Origin: Caprimulgus europaeus
Lineage: Eukaryota > Chordata > Aves > Caprimulgiformes > Caprimulgidae
Assembly: GCA_907165065.1 (NCBI GenBank)
Contig: OU015541.1
Location: 15,130,501 to 15,194,500, forward strand
DNA length: 64,000 nt
Direction: 5' to 3'
The notes under the pieces: generated by a model
What the model was told of the DNA's origin: nothing
The model's database searches: none
The model's input: only the letters and a program-made list of their open reading frames with translations
Translations under genes and position numbers: made by a program
Part shown: one piece after another, positions 46,630 through 56,310 of the stretch
Layout: every line of letters begins with the position of its first letter
How positions within the stretch are numbered: the first letter of the stretch is position 1

Positions 46630-47450
46630 GCTCATTTAAGGGAGGTGCAGAGGTTCCTGTGATGAAGTAAAATCAGTAAGTGGAGCTGAGTCTCCTGGAA
46701 TGAAGCCCACCCTCGCCTTAGCCGGCCCCAATACGGCAGAGGCTGTGGAAAATCAGGGGTTGGTGGTATGGATGGAGGGAGTGCAGGAAAGACTGGAACA
46801 TGAGATGAGTCTTTGGGCTTAGCAACACGGGGATCAAGGAATTTCTGAGAAGATTTCTCTGCCTCAGGCAGACAGACTTCCATTTTCTCGGGCAGTGGCA
46901 GTTGGCGGCGCTGGGTCGCGAGAGTGCACGGTGCGGCGTGGGGCGGCCAGGGAACTTAGAGTTAGGGGGCTGCTCTGAGCTCGCATTAAGGTTCAGGGCT
47001 GTAAATGTGCCTTTTGCCACCTCTCTTTCGGCTTTTATTTAGCCTCCAAGCCGTAGCTATTTCGGCAGCAGTTTTATCTCCTTTACTAATCGTCTCCCAG
47101 AGTTTATTTCCAGCACCAGTCCATGTTTGCGGTTGAAATGCTAAAACAGGGTCAGGAGCAAGACCCTGACTTCGGCACCACTTTAATAATTTTCATAAAG
47201 TGTGCTCATCACACTTAACCCCGCTCTTAGAGAGTATATGCAGCGTGATTATTACTATTGCTCTTTCTTCCTGGCTTATATTCTGCCCCATGCTACCCAC
47301 CGGCTACTCACCTCGTATGAGGGATCCCGCTGCAGTGCTTCACTCCAGGCGCTTTTTCTCCTCCTGTGCCGGTCCTGCCACACAGCTCCCAGCTGGCGCC
47401 TCTTCACCGTCTCCGACTTCTTCTTCCTTGTGTCTTGATTCTCTCTTAGC
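46630..47450 (-). pseudogene. Retroviral gag remnant
   Basis: Near 47040-47160 the minus strand reads WTGAGNKLWETISKGDKTAA, then IATAWRL, resembling the end of a betaretrovirus-like matrix domain. A proline-rich linker (46632-46883) follows. Capsid and nucleocapsid motifs are absent. The frame is broken by stops. Confidence 0.5.
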
Positions 47451-47453
47451 AGA

Positions 47454-47471
47454 ATCACGTCGGGGTCACTA
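47454..47471 (-). other. Primer-binding site, tRNA-Trp type
   Basis: GTGACCCCGACGTGAT on the minus strand, immediately next to the 5' LTR, complementary to the 3' end of tRNA-Trp as in avian alpharetroviruses. One mismatch in the TGG start (TAG). Confidence 0.65.
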
Positions 47472-47827
47472 TTTATCAGTGGTGAAGATATGGACTTCAG
47501 ACAACTCTATAAGAGTTATAAGTGAAGACCCCTTATTAAGCAAAAGCTCATGTTTATATATCATTTATTTCATGTTCACACGAAGCACTTGACAATGATT
47601 GGATAATTCAGTTGTTCATGAGCTGCTCACACGCCTTTTTCTGCACAGCGGTTGGCTGATGGACTTTGCGTGCATCATTTATTGTTTGCTTGCCAGAGTC
47701 CATCTTTTGATACATTTCAACGCTCCCTCCTCATATCTTGTTGACTCAGCTGCTGACACCCTGGTTCCGACTCTGGATTTTTGTGTCTCCAGACACGCAC
47801 CCAAGATACTTTCCTACAATCCCCACA
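47472..47827 (-). repeat. 5' LTR of the 9-kb provirus
   Basis: Pairs with 38803-39188. Same TATA-type box and AATAAG-type signal near 47530-47545, and a roughly 30-base deletion near its start relative to the 3' LTR. The single-base differences between the two LTRs could date the insertion. Confidence 0.75.
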
Positions 47828-47875
47828 TGTGGCTGCAAGCTGCAAGCAAAAAGGGTGAATCCACCCAAACCAGCA
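47828..47875 (+). mobile_element. Remainder of LTR split by the provirus
   Basis: Continues 38619-38802 across the provirus and ends ACCCAAACCAGCACA before the FSIP2-like fragment. Confidence 0.6.
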
Positions 47876-47934
47876 CACACCTCCACATCAGCCCCTCTCT
47901 CTCCCAACCTAAATGGGTCCTTCTCAGAAGTGAT

Positions 47935-48238
47935 AGCGCTTGCCCAGGCAACAGCGAGCCACAACCTGCTGTCACCTTTCAGGAAATGCTTCAGCAACAC
48001 CTGGCCAAATTAAAGGATGCCCCCAAACTGCCGGGACTGATGGACACTTCTCGCCTGCAGAAGAAGCTGCTGCGGCCTCAAAAACCACCTTGCCCACCTG
48101 CACCCAAAAGCGGAAAGAGCTCCTCAAAAAAGAGCGGCCAAGCAGGAGGAAATTCCCCCTATGCCATGAAGAGTGGCAAGGGGCTCTCAGTGTCTGCTCT
48201 GTCCCTGCCTGTGGCGGAAGGGGCTGCAGAGTTATAGG
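47935..48238 (+). pseudogene. FSIP2-like exon fragment fused to myosin intron
   Basis: Starts in the intron before the last FSIP2-like exon, passes the acceptor (CACCTTTCAG) and reads [16 protein letters not shown] and then [12 protein letters not shown]. It then leaves the FSIP2-like sequence and continues [18 protein letters not shown] until a TAG stop at about 48235. The later part is probably the intron that precedes the myosin exon at 48287. The same fusion, without this stop, is at 50375. Confidence 0.65.
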
Positions 48239-48286
48239 GGAGCGGAGCTGTCACTTCATGCCTCATCCCCTGGGTCTGCCCTACAG

Positions 48287-48374
48287 GAGAATCTCAACAA
48301 GCTGATGACCAACCTGTGCTCCACTCAGCCCCACTTTGTCCGCTGCATCATCCCCAAGGAAACAAAGACCCCAG
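48287..48374 (+). pseudogene. Isolated myosin heavy-chain motor exon
   Basis: Same 88-base exon as at 7389-7476, with intact acceptor and donor, encoding [19 protein letters not shown]. Here the family-typical R is kept (PHFVRC), whereas the other two copies have H. It lies upstream of the copy 3 promoter. Confidence 0.75.
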
Positions 48375-48572
48375 GTATGCGTGGACTGGGACAGCACCCC
48401 GGCAGTTCCCTTGAGTGGCCTTCGCATGTGGGAGCTGGCAGGGTCCCTTGCACACACCTTCTCCCCAACCCTTGTCTTGCAGCAGTTCTGCTGCCACTGA
48501 GACGGGCGGCGGCGCGGCAACGCAGTGATGATGCGACAGTGCAGCACCGCCATGATGCGACAATGCGCCTGC

Positions 48573-48582
48573 TCTATAAAGC
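48573..48582 (+). promoter_or_regulatory. TATA-type box of FSIP2-like copy 3
   Basis: TCTATAAAGC, preceded by the paired GATGCGACA motifs at about 48529-48563. The leader exon runs to the donor after about 48755. Confidence 0.5.
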
Positions 48583-48944
48583 TGCTGGCGGGAAGAGCGG
48601 CTGTGGCGGCCACAGCTGGGTGCCTCTGGAGACAGAGGTGCGAGCGCAGGGTCGCAGCTCCAGGAGAGCTCTTGGAAGGAGCCGTGGAGCACCGTCTCAC
48701 TGCTGGCGTCCGACACGCAGACACAGTGCTGAGTGCGCTGGGAAAGAGGAGAGAGGTGAGCAGCGGGCCCGTGGAGAGGGCTCAGCCGGGGAGCCTGGGA
48801 CATGGCGGGGCTGGCCTGGGGCCTCGGGACGGGCCCTTCCTTGCAGCTGCCGTGCAGGAGGCTTCTTGAGCTAGCGCCTGAGTGTCTCTGTCTTCCTAGC
48901 TCAGGCACAGAAGACAGCACCTGGGAGAAGGAGCTACCGGAGTG

Positions 48945-50815
48945 ATGGACCGAAAGCTGCTGGACCTCCCACTTGGGGTCAAGATCCCTGTGCTGCCAGG
49001 CTCCAAGCCTGTCTTCAGCAGGGGGAAGCTGGGGGAAAAGGTAAAGGAAGCAGCAACGGGTAGTAAAGCTCCCTTCTTTTAGGGGTTCCCCGTCATTCAG
49101 AGAAGTCCTTGTGGCCACCTGCTCATCAGCGGGAGATGCAGCCCTTCAATCGGACAGGGCTGGGGAGTCGAGGGAAGCTCCTGGCTCCATGGGGCCGAGA
49201 GAAAGGAGGACTTGCCCATGGCAGTGCTCCAGGCTGGCCCGAGTGTTGCTGTCATGTCTTCAAGCTGTCTTTACCTTTCCACACGGCCAGCTTGGCCCCT
49301 CTGGGGCGCGCAATCCCGTTCAGCAATCAATCAGGGTGAATTTGCAGAGGAAAAGGCACGGCCGTAGGCAACACCATTTCAGCTGAGCTCCTTACAGGTG
49401 CCAGCACTGGGCACAACCGCCTGCCCCCCCCCACCCCGCAGGAAACAGCTCCTTGTGTTCCTCCAGCCACAGCAGAGAAGGCACAGGGTTTCTTCTCTGC
49501 TGGAGAGTCTCTGAAGTGGAGAGATGGTTCCTCTGGGTGGGAAGTAAGCCGGGAACTGGTCACTAGCTCGGGGGTTTGGAAACGTTAGCCTGTGTGCGTG
49601 AGGAGCTGGGAAGCGCGTTTGTCTCTGCTGCTCTCTCCTGCCCCGTTCACACTCTGCAACATCTCTCTTCCAGCTTCACCGTCCCTCGTGCTATTTTGAC
49701 CTGGGGGATCCCTACTGTCGCCAGCTGCGCACAGAGTACAACAGCCTGCACGACCCGCACCTGCAGGCGTACCACAAACGCAGAGACAACATCGAGAGGC
49801 TGAAGAGAGGAGGTTACGTCACCAGCGATGGCGACGTAGGTTTGGACGTCACTGGGCTGATACAAACGGTTCCCTCTGAGCGCAGAGGGAGCGTGTGCAG
49901 AGGAGCAGCTCCCCTCCCGCTGGGTTGGGGCTGTTTCGGGGACGGCAGTCGGCAGAGCTGGCTTGCCCGTGCTTGGGGGACATCTCCCTTTCTCCTGTCT
50001 CCATAGGTGGTTTGCACTCTGAAGGAGTTCAATGAGTACAGGCAGTACCTGACCAGGCTCAAGCTGGAGGCAGAGCAAATGTCCAGGCGGGAAGAGGTAG
50101 GCAAAGCTCAGAGGTGAGGGCTGTGCTGCTGGGCCGGGCCTTGTGGCGAGGAAAGGACTGGCCAGCTCGGAGCCGAGCCGGCGCAGGGGGCTGGGGTGGG
50201 CACGGGCAGGAAAGTCGGGTGCAAGCACGCGGAGCCCTGAGGGAAGAGCTTCTCTTCTGCCCTCGCCGCGTGGCTGAAGCAGAGCGCGGCCTGGGCCAGC
50301 GTGAAGCCTCGGTGCGCAGGGGCGTGAGCGCTTGCCCAGGCAACAGCGAGCCACAACCTGCTGTCACCTTTCAGGAAATGCTTCGGCAACACCTGGCCAA
50401 ATTAAAGGATGCCCTGAATCTGCTGGGACCGATGGACATTTCTCGCCTGCAGAAGAAGCTGCTGCAGCCTCAAAAACCACCTTGCCCACCTGCACCCAAA
50501 AGCGGAAAGAGCTCCTCAAAAAAGAGCGGCCAAGCAGGAGGAAATTCCCCCTATGCCATGAAAAGTGGCAAGGGGCTCTCAGTGTCTGCTCTGTCCCTGC
50601 CTGTGGGGGAAGGGGCTGCAGAGACGTGTTATAGGGGAGCGGAGCTGTCACTTCATGCCTCATCCCCTGGGTCTGCCCTACAGGAGAATCTCGACAAGCT
50701 GATGACCAACCTGTGCTCCACTCAGCCCCACTTTGTCCACTGCATCATCCCCAAGGAGACAAAGACCCCAGGTATGCGTGGACTGGGACAGCACCCCGGC
50801 AGTTCCCTTGGGTGA
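48945..50815 (+). CDS. FSIP2-like copy 3, rearranged, reads into a myosin exon
   Basis: Exons 48945-49040, 49674-49835 and 50007-50096 are intact and match copies 1 and 2 (Q for H and K for E changes in exon 3). The fourth exon opens at 50375 after an intact acceptor. It keeps only its first 50 or so codons of FSIP2-like sequence, then continues through the [18 protein letters not shown] segment and the former intron in one frame into the myosin exon (50684-50771), with a stop at 50813-50815. Reading straight through gives about 262 aa. The original long C-terminal region is lost apart from a separate piece at 50960. It may be a dead copy or a chimeric gene; sequence alone cannot tell. Confidence 0.5.
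50684..50771 (+). pseudogene. Myosin exon in frame with FSIP2-like copy 3
   Basis: Third copy of the 88-base exon, with NLDKLMTNL and PHFVHCIIP and both splice sites intact. The open frame runs into it from the FSIP2-like side without a stop. Confidence 0.7.
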
Positions 50816-50937
50816 CCTTTGCATGTGGGAGCTGGCAGGGTCCCTTGCACACACTTTCTCCCCAACCCTTGTCTTGCAGCAGTTCTGCTGCCACTGAGAC
50901 GGGCGGCAGCTCGGCAACGCAGTGATGATGCGACAGT

Positions 50938-51175
50938 GCAGCACCGCCATGATGCGACCTATCAGCCTGGGCCTGCACTGATCCCCAAAGGGGATGTTGA
51001 AAGGCGTGTCGCAAAACCGCCCCCGCCACGAGATGGGAAGGAGAGCTCTCTCTCTGAGGACAGCCTCCCCTCCGTGGGCCCACGGTTTTGCAGACGGCCC
51101 GTCCCTCCGGCGGGTCCCAAGCCCCCTGCCCAGGCAGGAGCACGGTGCAGATCAGCGCGCCTCCGGCTTGTCTGA
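50938..51175 (+). pseudogene. FSIP2-like leader scrap joined to C-terminal end
   Basis: At about 50938-50959 the FSIP2-like upstream motif (CATGATGCGAC) is joined directly to the last 72 codons of the FSIP2-like protein (QPGPALIPKGD to SARLRLV, stop at 51173-51175). Everything between is deleted. The fused piece has an open frame (50819-51175), but it starts in non-coding sequence. Confidence 0.65.
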
Positions 51176-51324
51176 GGGGAGCCCCAGCAGCCCGTGCCAG
51201 AAGCGAGGGCGTCAGCTGGGAGGCTTGTGGATGATGTCCTGAGGAGCTGTGTGGCAACAGAGGTGTCGAGCCCCTGGGCAGCTCCACCAGGCAGCAAACA
51301 CTGACTTGACACCCTTGGGCTTGC

Positions 51325-51330
51325 AATAAA
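51325..51330 (+). terminator. Polyadenylation signal of FSIP2-like copy 3
   Basis: AATAAA at the position equivalent to copies 1 and 2. Confidence 0.65.
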
Positions 51331-51391
51331 GACTTGACTCCCGAGGGCTTGCTTGTGCCTTCCTTCATTCAAGCCAGGCCACACTGTGTCT

Positions 51392-51542
51392 GGGCATTTT
51401 TCCCTGCTGTAACCTGTCTCATCTTCTTCCCTCCTACAGCCTCGGTCACGCTAAGGCCCAACTTGACAGGGAATCATAAGTTGGGAGGCGAGAAGTCGCC
51501 GGCATTTTTGTCTCGGCCAGCGAGCTTTGCTGCCGGGCTAGC
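51392..51542 (+). repeat. Flank shared with FSIP2-like copy 2
   Basis: Inverted counterpart of 34967-35117. The homology ends at CTAGC. Confidence 0.75.
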
Positions 51543-52813
51543 GGAGGGCTGGGCCCAGTCCCAGGAAGCCTGGTTTTCACATTGTGTGAAGGGCAATGTT
51601 GGTCTTTGCCTTGAGGTTCCTTCTCTAGGGCCCTTTCTCCTCAGACCAGGCTTCCCCGGCAGCTCTGTGCCAAACCTGGCTGTCACCGCTCCAGGGACGG
51701 AGCATGGCGTCTACACCTGGGCCCCGTTCTGTCATGTGTCATTTGGGTCTGGTCTGTTCAGAGATGGGGGACAGGTATCTTGTGGAGGCCCAGAATCAGG
51801 CACCCGAGCAGGTTCAAGGAGCCCGTGCCAGGGCTCAGCCACAGGGGAGCGGTTGGAGCAACCCCCTCTCTAACAGAAATTCACTGGCCTGCTGTGCCGC
51901 AGGCTGGGCCTTTGATGGTCTCCCACACAGCATCCCCGGGGGAAGGGAGGCCTTCAGCCCCCCAAGGACACCAGTCAAATAGTGGGCAGGGAAGGGGAAG
52001 TTCCAACTGTCACTGCTCAGCAGTGGGAATGCATGGCCGAGGAATGAGCCGGTACGGAGGGCAAGAAGGCCTCACTGCAAGAAGGGGCTGAACTGGCTGG
52101 GAGCAGGAGTGCCCGAGGCACAAGGACTCCCTGCAAGGGAGTGGAGTTTCCCTGGGGGAGGAGATAAGAAGCAGCCTCGGCATTGTCTTGTAGCTGTCCT
52201 GGCACGGAAGCTCTCGGGGGCCAACTCTGGGCGGCAGAGCTGGTCCGGGAGACGGACCCACGGCCCGGCTGAGGAGGCCCCTGCAAACTGCTGACAGGAT
52301 GGGTGCTGGTGCCAGCGGGGCCAAGGAATCTGCTTGGCACGTGGCTTTGCAGACTCCATGGAGAACCGCTTCGTGAGGCAGGACGCTGCCCAGTGCAGTC
52401 TTTGTTCATTTGTGTTGGCTGGTTGGTTTCTCTATTTAAGCACAAACGTGTGTTTAATTCGCCTCGTGGGGCACCACAAAAGTTCCCCAATAGCAGGAAA
52501 CTGAGCCTGGCCTACCCACAAAGCCGCTCGTGTCTTTGGTGTGACACTGCCCACCTGCACAGAGAAACTAACACCAGCTGCAGGTAGCCGACAGCAGGCA
52601 CTGCCCTGGGACACAGGGCACAAGGGACACGTGGTGCAGGCATTCTTTAATTCTCACTTCTGGGAGGCCTTCCAACGTGAACTGCCACGTATCGGAGGCT
52701 GTGGGCAGTGGATCAAGCGAAGGCCTGAACTGCCACAGTCCCTCTCTGCATCCCAGCCTGTTCCCCACAACATTTCCAGCCCTTCAGGATCACCAGCACT
52801 CACCCCCACACCT
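51543..52813. other. No gene recognised
   Basis: Moderately GC-rich sequence with several short open frames on both strands, none with recognisable content or consistent splice sites. It may contain unrecognised exons, but I cannot support one. Confidence 0.4.
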
Positions 52814-53450
52814 TGTCCTGCTTTTGCTAGGATAGAGTTAATTTTCTGTGTAGTAATTAGAATAGCTGTATTTTAGTTTCAGTTCAGATTTATTATGAGA
52901 AGAACGTTGATAACAGTACTGGTGTGAGGAGTTGCTGCTGGAGCCCAATGCCACGGTGTTTGGCTGCTTCACAGCTGCATTAGGACTGGGAGGGAGAAGC
53001 GCAGTGAATAGCAAACCCCAAACTGGCATTGGGATGTGCCAGGGAGATATTCCAGATCATGTCACATCATGTCAGTGCATTAACCAGGGCTGACCCCAAA
53101 TCGGGGGGATTCTCTCGGGGGTCGCTCGGGCTCTCGCTCTTGCGGGGTTTCGGTTTCGGGACTCTCTCTGCTCCGGGATCGCTGGCTGGCACAGGCCGGG
53201 CATCGGTCAGTGGGCGGTGAGCACTGTGTGTCACTCATATGAATATTCTGTTATCACTGTTGTTATCATTATCATTTTATTTAAATTGGTCAGTAGTTTT
53301 TAACTCAATCCATGAATTTCCATGCCCTTTTCTTTCCAATTCTCTCCCCTACTCCCTGGGCAAGGTTGGGGTGGGGGGTGAGGGTGGGACAGTGACTGTG
53401 TTTGGCTTCAAGCTGCAAGCAAAAAGGGTGAATCCACCCAAACCAGCCCA
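52814..53450 (+). mobile_element. Full-length LTR of the local family
   Basis: Starts TGTCCTGCTTTTGC and ends near AAACCAGCCCA, about 637 bases. It is the reference for the fragments at 8190, 8690, 20447, 38619, 44340 and 44702 and is related to the solo LTR at 29720. No clear target duplication was found, so one end may be altered. Confidence 0.65.
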
Positions 53451-53572
53451 GTTGGCTTTAACCTCTGGAGCTCAGAGCCGTTCCCTGTGAGGAGAGAGGG
53501 AGATGGAGGTGTTATCAAACTGGAGGGGTGGAGAGTGCAGCCCAGGGAGTGAGGGGGAACAACTGAGTGGGG

Positions 53573-53695
53573 TTTTTTGCTTCCTCCCTTCCTTTCCTTC
53601 TTCCTTTTCTTCTCCCTTCCCTTCTTCCTTTCCTTCTTCCTTCCCTTTCCCTTTCCCTTTTCCACTTTCCCCTTCCCCTTCCCTTCCTCACCGCA
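53573..53695. repeat. Polypyrimidine tract, CTTCC/CCCTTT-rich
   Basis: About 120 bases almost purely C and T on the plus strand, made of imperfect CTTCC, CTTTC and CCCTTT units. Such mirror-like tracts can form triplex DNA and are hard to assemble. Confidence 0.85.
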
Positions 53696-53739
53696 GCACA
53701 AGCAGCCCCGGGGCTCTCCTGAGGTGATTTGCTTTTCAC

Positions 53740-54660
53740 TTTGTCGGCGCGACAGCCGGCCCGGGGACAGCTCGGCGGGTCTCAGCAGGGCACCAGTGAC
53801 CAACTCCAGCCCCTGCCCAGAGGGCAGCCACGGGCGGGAGGGGGCCCATGTCCCAGCGAGGGAGAACCGCTCTCTGCCGGCAGCTCCGCCTGCTCGGAGC
53901 CCTTTCCAGCCCCGCCATCTCGGCCCAGGCAGCGTCTCTCGGGTGCCCTTCAGAGGCCCGGGGGCCGCTGGCAGGAGGGCGGGAAGAACGAGGAGCTTCC
54001 CAAGCCGGAGGAGAGCGGGAGCCCCCTCCTCTCCACGCCAGCCCCCTCGGCCTCAGGGCTTCGGGCGGTGCCGGCTCAGCCCCGGAGGGCGGGTTTGGTT
54101 TGGGCTGCGCGGCGCCGTGGACTCGCTGCAGCGGTGGAAGCGGTTTGGTGCCTTCCCCGAGATCCGATGCCTCAAGGCTCCTGTGGTCTCTGTCCGGCTC
54201 TGAACTGGACTCGGCCGAGCGGGTGTAACCGCCTGACAGTGTCGCGGTGTTTAAGCAGAAGGGGACGTTCTCTCAGTATCGCCGCCCCCGCAGCAGCTTC
54301 ACCCGCCGCAGAGCTGCATGGGGCTGGTTCCTGCCCCCGCCGGTCGCCGTGAGGGCGGGAGCGGGCTGCCCTCCCCCAGAGGCTGCTGAGTGCCAAAGTT
54401 GGCTCATGGCCTCCTGCCAGGAGAGCGCCTGCACGTCTCTCTGCGCCTCTCTGACGGCTGCAGGTGGGCAGAGTAGAGCAGAGCACAGCAGAGGGAGCGA
54501 GTGCGGGACCCCCCGTCCCCGCCCCGCGCTCCCGGGACTCCCCCACGATGATCCGTTTTCCCGGTCTGGGGCCGCTGAGCGCTGACGGGGCGGGCGGCGG
54601 CAGCTCGGGCGTCTCGCAAATCCCGCCGCTGAAAAATCGGCCCCTGAGGCGGGACAGTGG
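53740..54660. promoter_or_regulatory. GC-rich CpG island without an assigned gene
   Basis: About 900 bases with high GC and many CpG pairs. Overlapping open frames on both strands (53577-54203 and 53729-54352 plus, 54172-54759 minus) have no recognised domain. It could be the first exon and promoter of an unrecognised gene. Confidence 0.4.
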
Positions 54661-55018
54661 AGGGAGAGAGGCCCTTGGATGCGCTTCCAAGTGAGACGCA
54701 TTGGAGAGAGAGGGGTCCACAAAATGATTTATCACGCCAGATCCGCGTCGTACAAGCAATTTCAGTCTTTAGGGCAGATGAAGGAAACTGTGTCTGCCTT
54801 CCCAGTGGATTCTGTTGGGTTGCTCTGCCCACGCTGCTCGAGGAAGCTTCACTTGGCATTGTACCTGCTGCAGCCTCACAGCTCCTCAGACTGGTTCTTC
54901 CTATGCAGCCTCTGACTTATCATCTGCTAATAATAAACTAACAATCTGCTGGTGATTTATGTTTCAGAGAGCCTAAAGCAGCATGAGGTTTGTGTGGATG
55001 TGCAGTAGTATGTTGTTC
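54661..55018. other. Spacer, nothing recognised
   Basis: AT-richer sequence between the GC island and the provirus. No gene is supported. Confidence 0.4.
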
Positions 55019-55519
55019 TGTTGGTGCTTTAAGAGCCGAAGCTGCAGGCGGCTTCAGCTTTGAGCAATTAATTCCTGACCGTGAGTGAAAAATAAAACAA
55101 AGTGGCCTAACAAGCAAGAATGTGTATGAGACAAGATAAGGGATGATGGTGAGCTGTAATCAGTAACCAGTCAGAGTAAAAGAATGGCTCGTGAACAGGT
55201 GGATTGACCCAACCATGTCAGTTGTTCAGGCACGTGTGTGATAAGGGGTAACGAATCAAAAGTGAAAGAGTGCCGCGTGTGTCGGTAGTTAGGGTCCGGC
55301 GACCGGAAGATATCGCGCTGTACGGAAAGATAAGACCCCTCTCCCGTAAGCAGACAGAAGTGACGTTGTAAATCTAAGGTATATAACACCGTGCTACGCA
55401 CTAATAAAACGCCATTTGCCATCCACCACATTGGTGTCTGTGAGCTAATGGCCCGAGCGGCCTGGGGTTGGTCGCCGTGCCGTTCCTGAACCAGGTCGTC
55501 ACGCCTCTGAGAGGCAACA
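55019..55519 (+). repeat. 5' LTR of plus-strand provirus
   Basis: About 501 bases, from TGTTGGTGC to GGCAACA. AATAAAA lies at about 55402-55408 downstream of a TATATAAC box (55379-55386). The primer site follows directly. Its first 160 or so bases match 59467-59620. Confidence 0.7.
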
Positions 55520-55521
55520 AG

Positions 55522-55539
55522 TGGTGCCGAAACCCGGGA
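55522..55539 (+). other. Primer-binding site, tRNA-Phe type
   Basis: TGGTGCCGAAACCCGGGA, the exact complement of the 3' end of vertebrate tRNA-Phe (…TTTCGGCACCA). Confidence 0.75.
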
Positions 55540-55648
55540 ACCACCTACGGGAGACCCGGGACGGGGAATTAGCCTGGGATCGGGTGAACGGCGGCCGGAG
55601 CAGCAGGACCAGCCCGGCGGGGAGGACGCTCCCGGACCAACAAGGAGG

Positions 55649-56310
55649 ATGGAGGCCCTTGTGAAGGTCGTACTGCAATTACATAAGCAGTGGGGGATTG
55701 ATTGTAAGCCCAAAGATTTTACTCTTGCAGTTGCGAGGCTGTTGCAAATTGGGATCATTGACCAGCCGGTGGATATTCTCCACCTGAAGTGTGGGATAAG
55801 TGTACTAAAGATTTAACCGAAGAAGTCAGGGTCTGGCGCTGCGAAGAAGTCAGGGTCTGGTGCCGCGAAGATGTTAGAATCTGGGGAAGACTGGGCTGAA
55901 CCACTGCCGTATCTCACCCGATAATTGCCTGCAATAAATGGTGAGGCGGTCGTAAAAAGTTTTCTGAAGCTAGTAGAAAAGACTGAACCGTAAATTCGAC
56001 GCGCTGGGGAATGCGTGGGAGTCTTATCTCCACTACGCAGGACTTTTATAGCAGGGTTACATGGCAACAACATTGACCATAGATAAAGAGTTTACCCTCT
56101 CATTACTTAAATGCTTTTTAGAAAAGCAAGATAGGGCGTTTAACCTGAAGCCTTTAGCTGGACTTTGTGCTTATGGTTTTCGCTAAAGAGTTTTTTCAAA
56201 CTCCTGATAAGTATTTTGATGAGGATGAGCGGAGAAGTTTTGGAAAAGAACTTTGAGACGCTGTTAAGAAAGATAAAATGGAGCAGGACTTAGCTGCTAT
56301 GGACACTCAG
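55649..56310 (+). pseudogene. Retroviral gag start, decayed
   Basis: A start codon at 55649 follows a 110-base leader. The frame begins MEALVKVVLQLHKQWGID and reaches a stop after about 55 codons. A 24-base direct duplication (about 55822-55869) encodes KKSGSGAA twice. Further stops and frame changes follow. The opening resembles a matrix domain, but capsid motifs are not recognisable. Confidence 0.5.

Larger units (their letters stand above)
38803..47827 (-). mobile_element. Endogenous retrovirus, class II, with both LTRs and a host insert
   Basis: The provirus reads on the minus strand: 5' LTR 47472-47827, primer site about 47454-47471, gag remnant 46630-47450, a second-element piece 45715-46270, a 2.85-kb host-derived insert 42863-45714, pol remnant 40898-42860, env 39591-40745, polypurine tract 39189-39201 and 3' LTR 38803-39188. 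Likely 6-bp target duplications are TTTGGC (38797-38802) and TGTGGC (47828-47833), with one mismatch, inside an older LTR. All genes have stops, frameshifts or deletions, so the element is dead. Confidence 0.8.

Noticed and set aside
55522-55539. Possible tRNA gene at the tRNA-like sequence
   Set aside because: Only the 18 bases complementary to a tRNA 3' end are present, next to an LTR; there is no cloverleaf.
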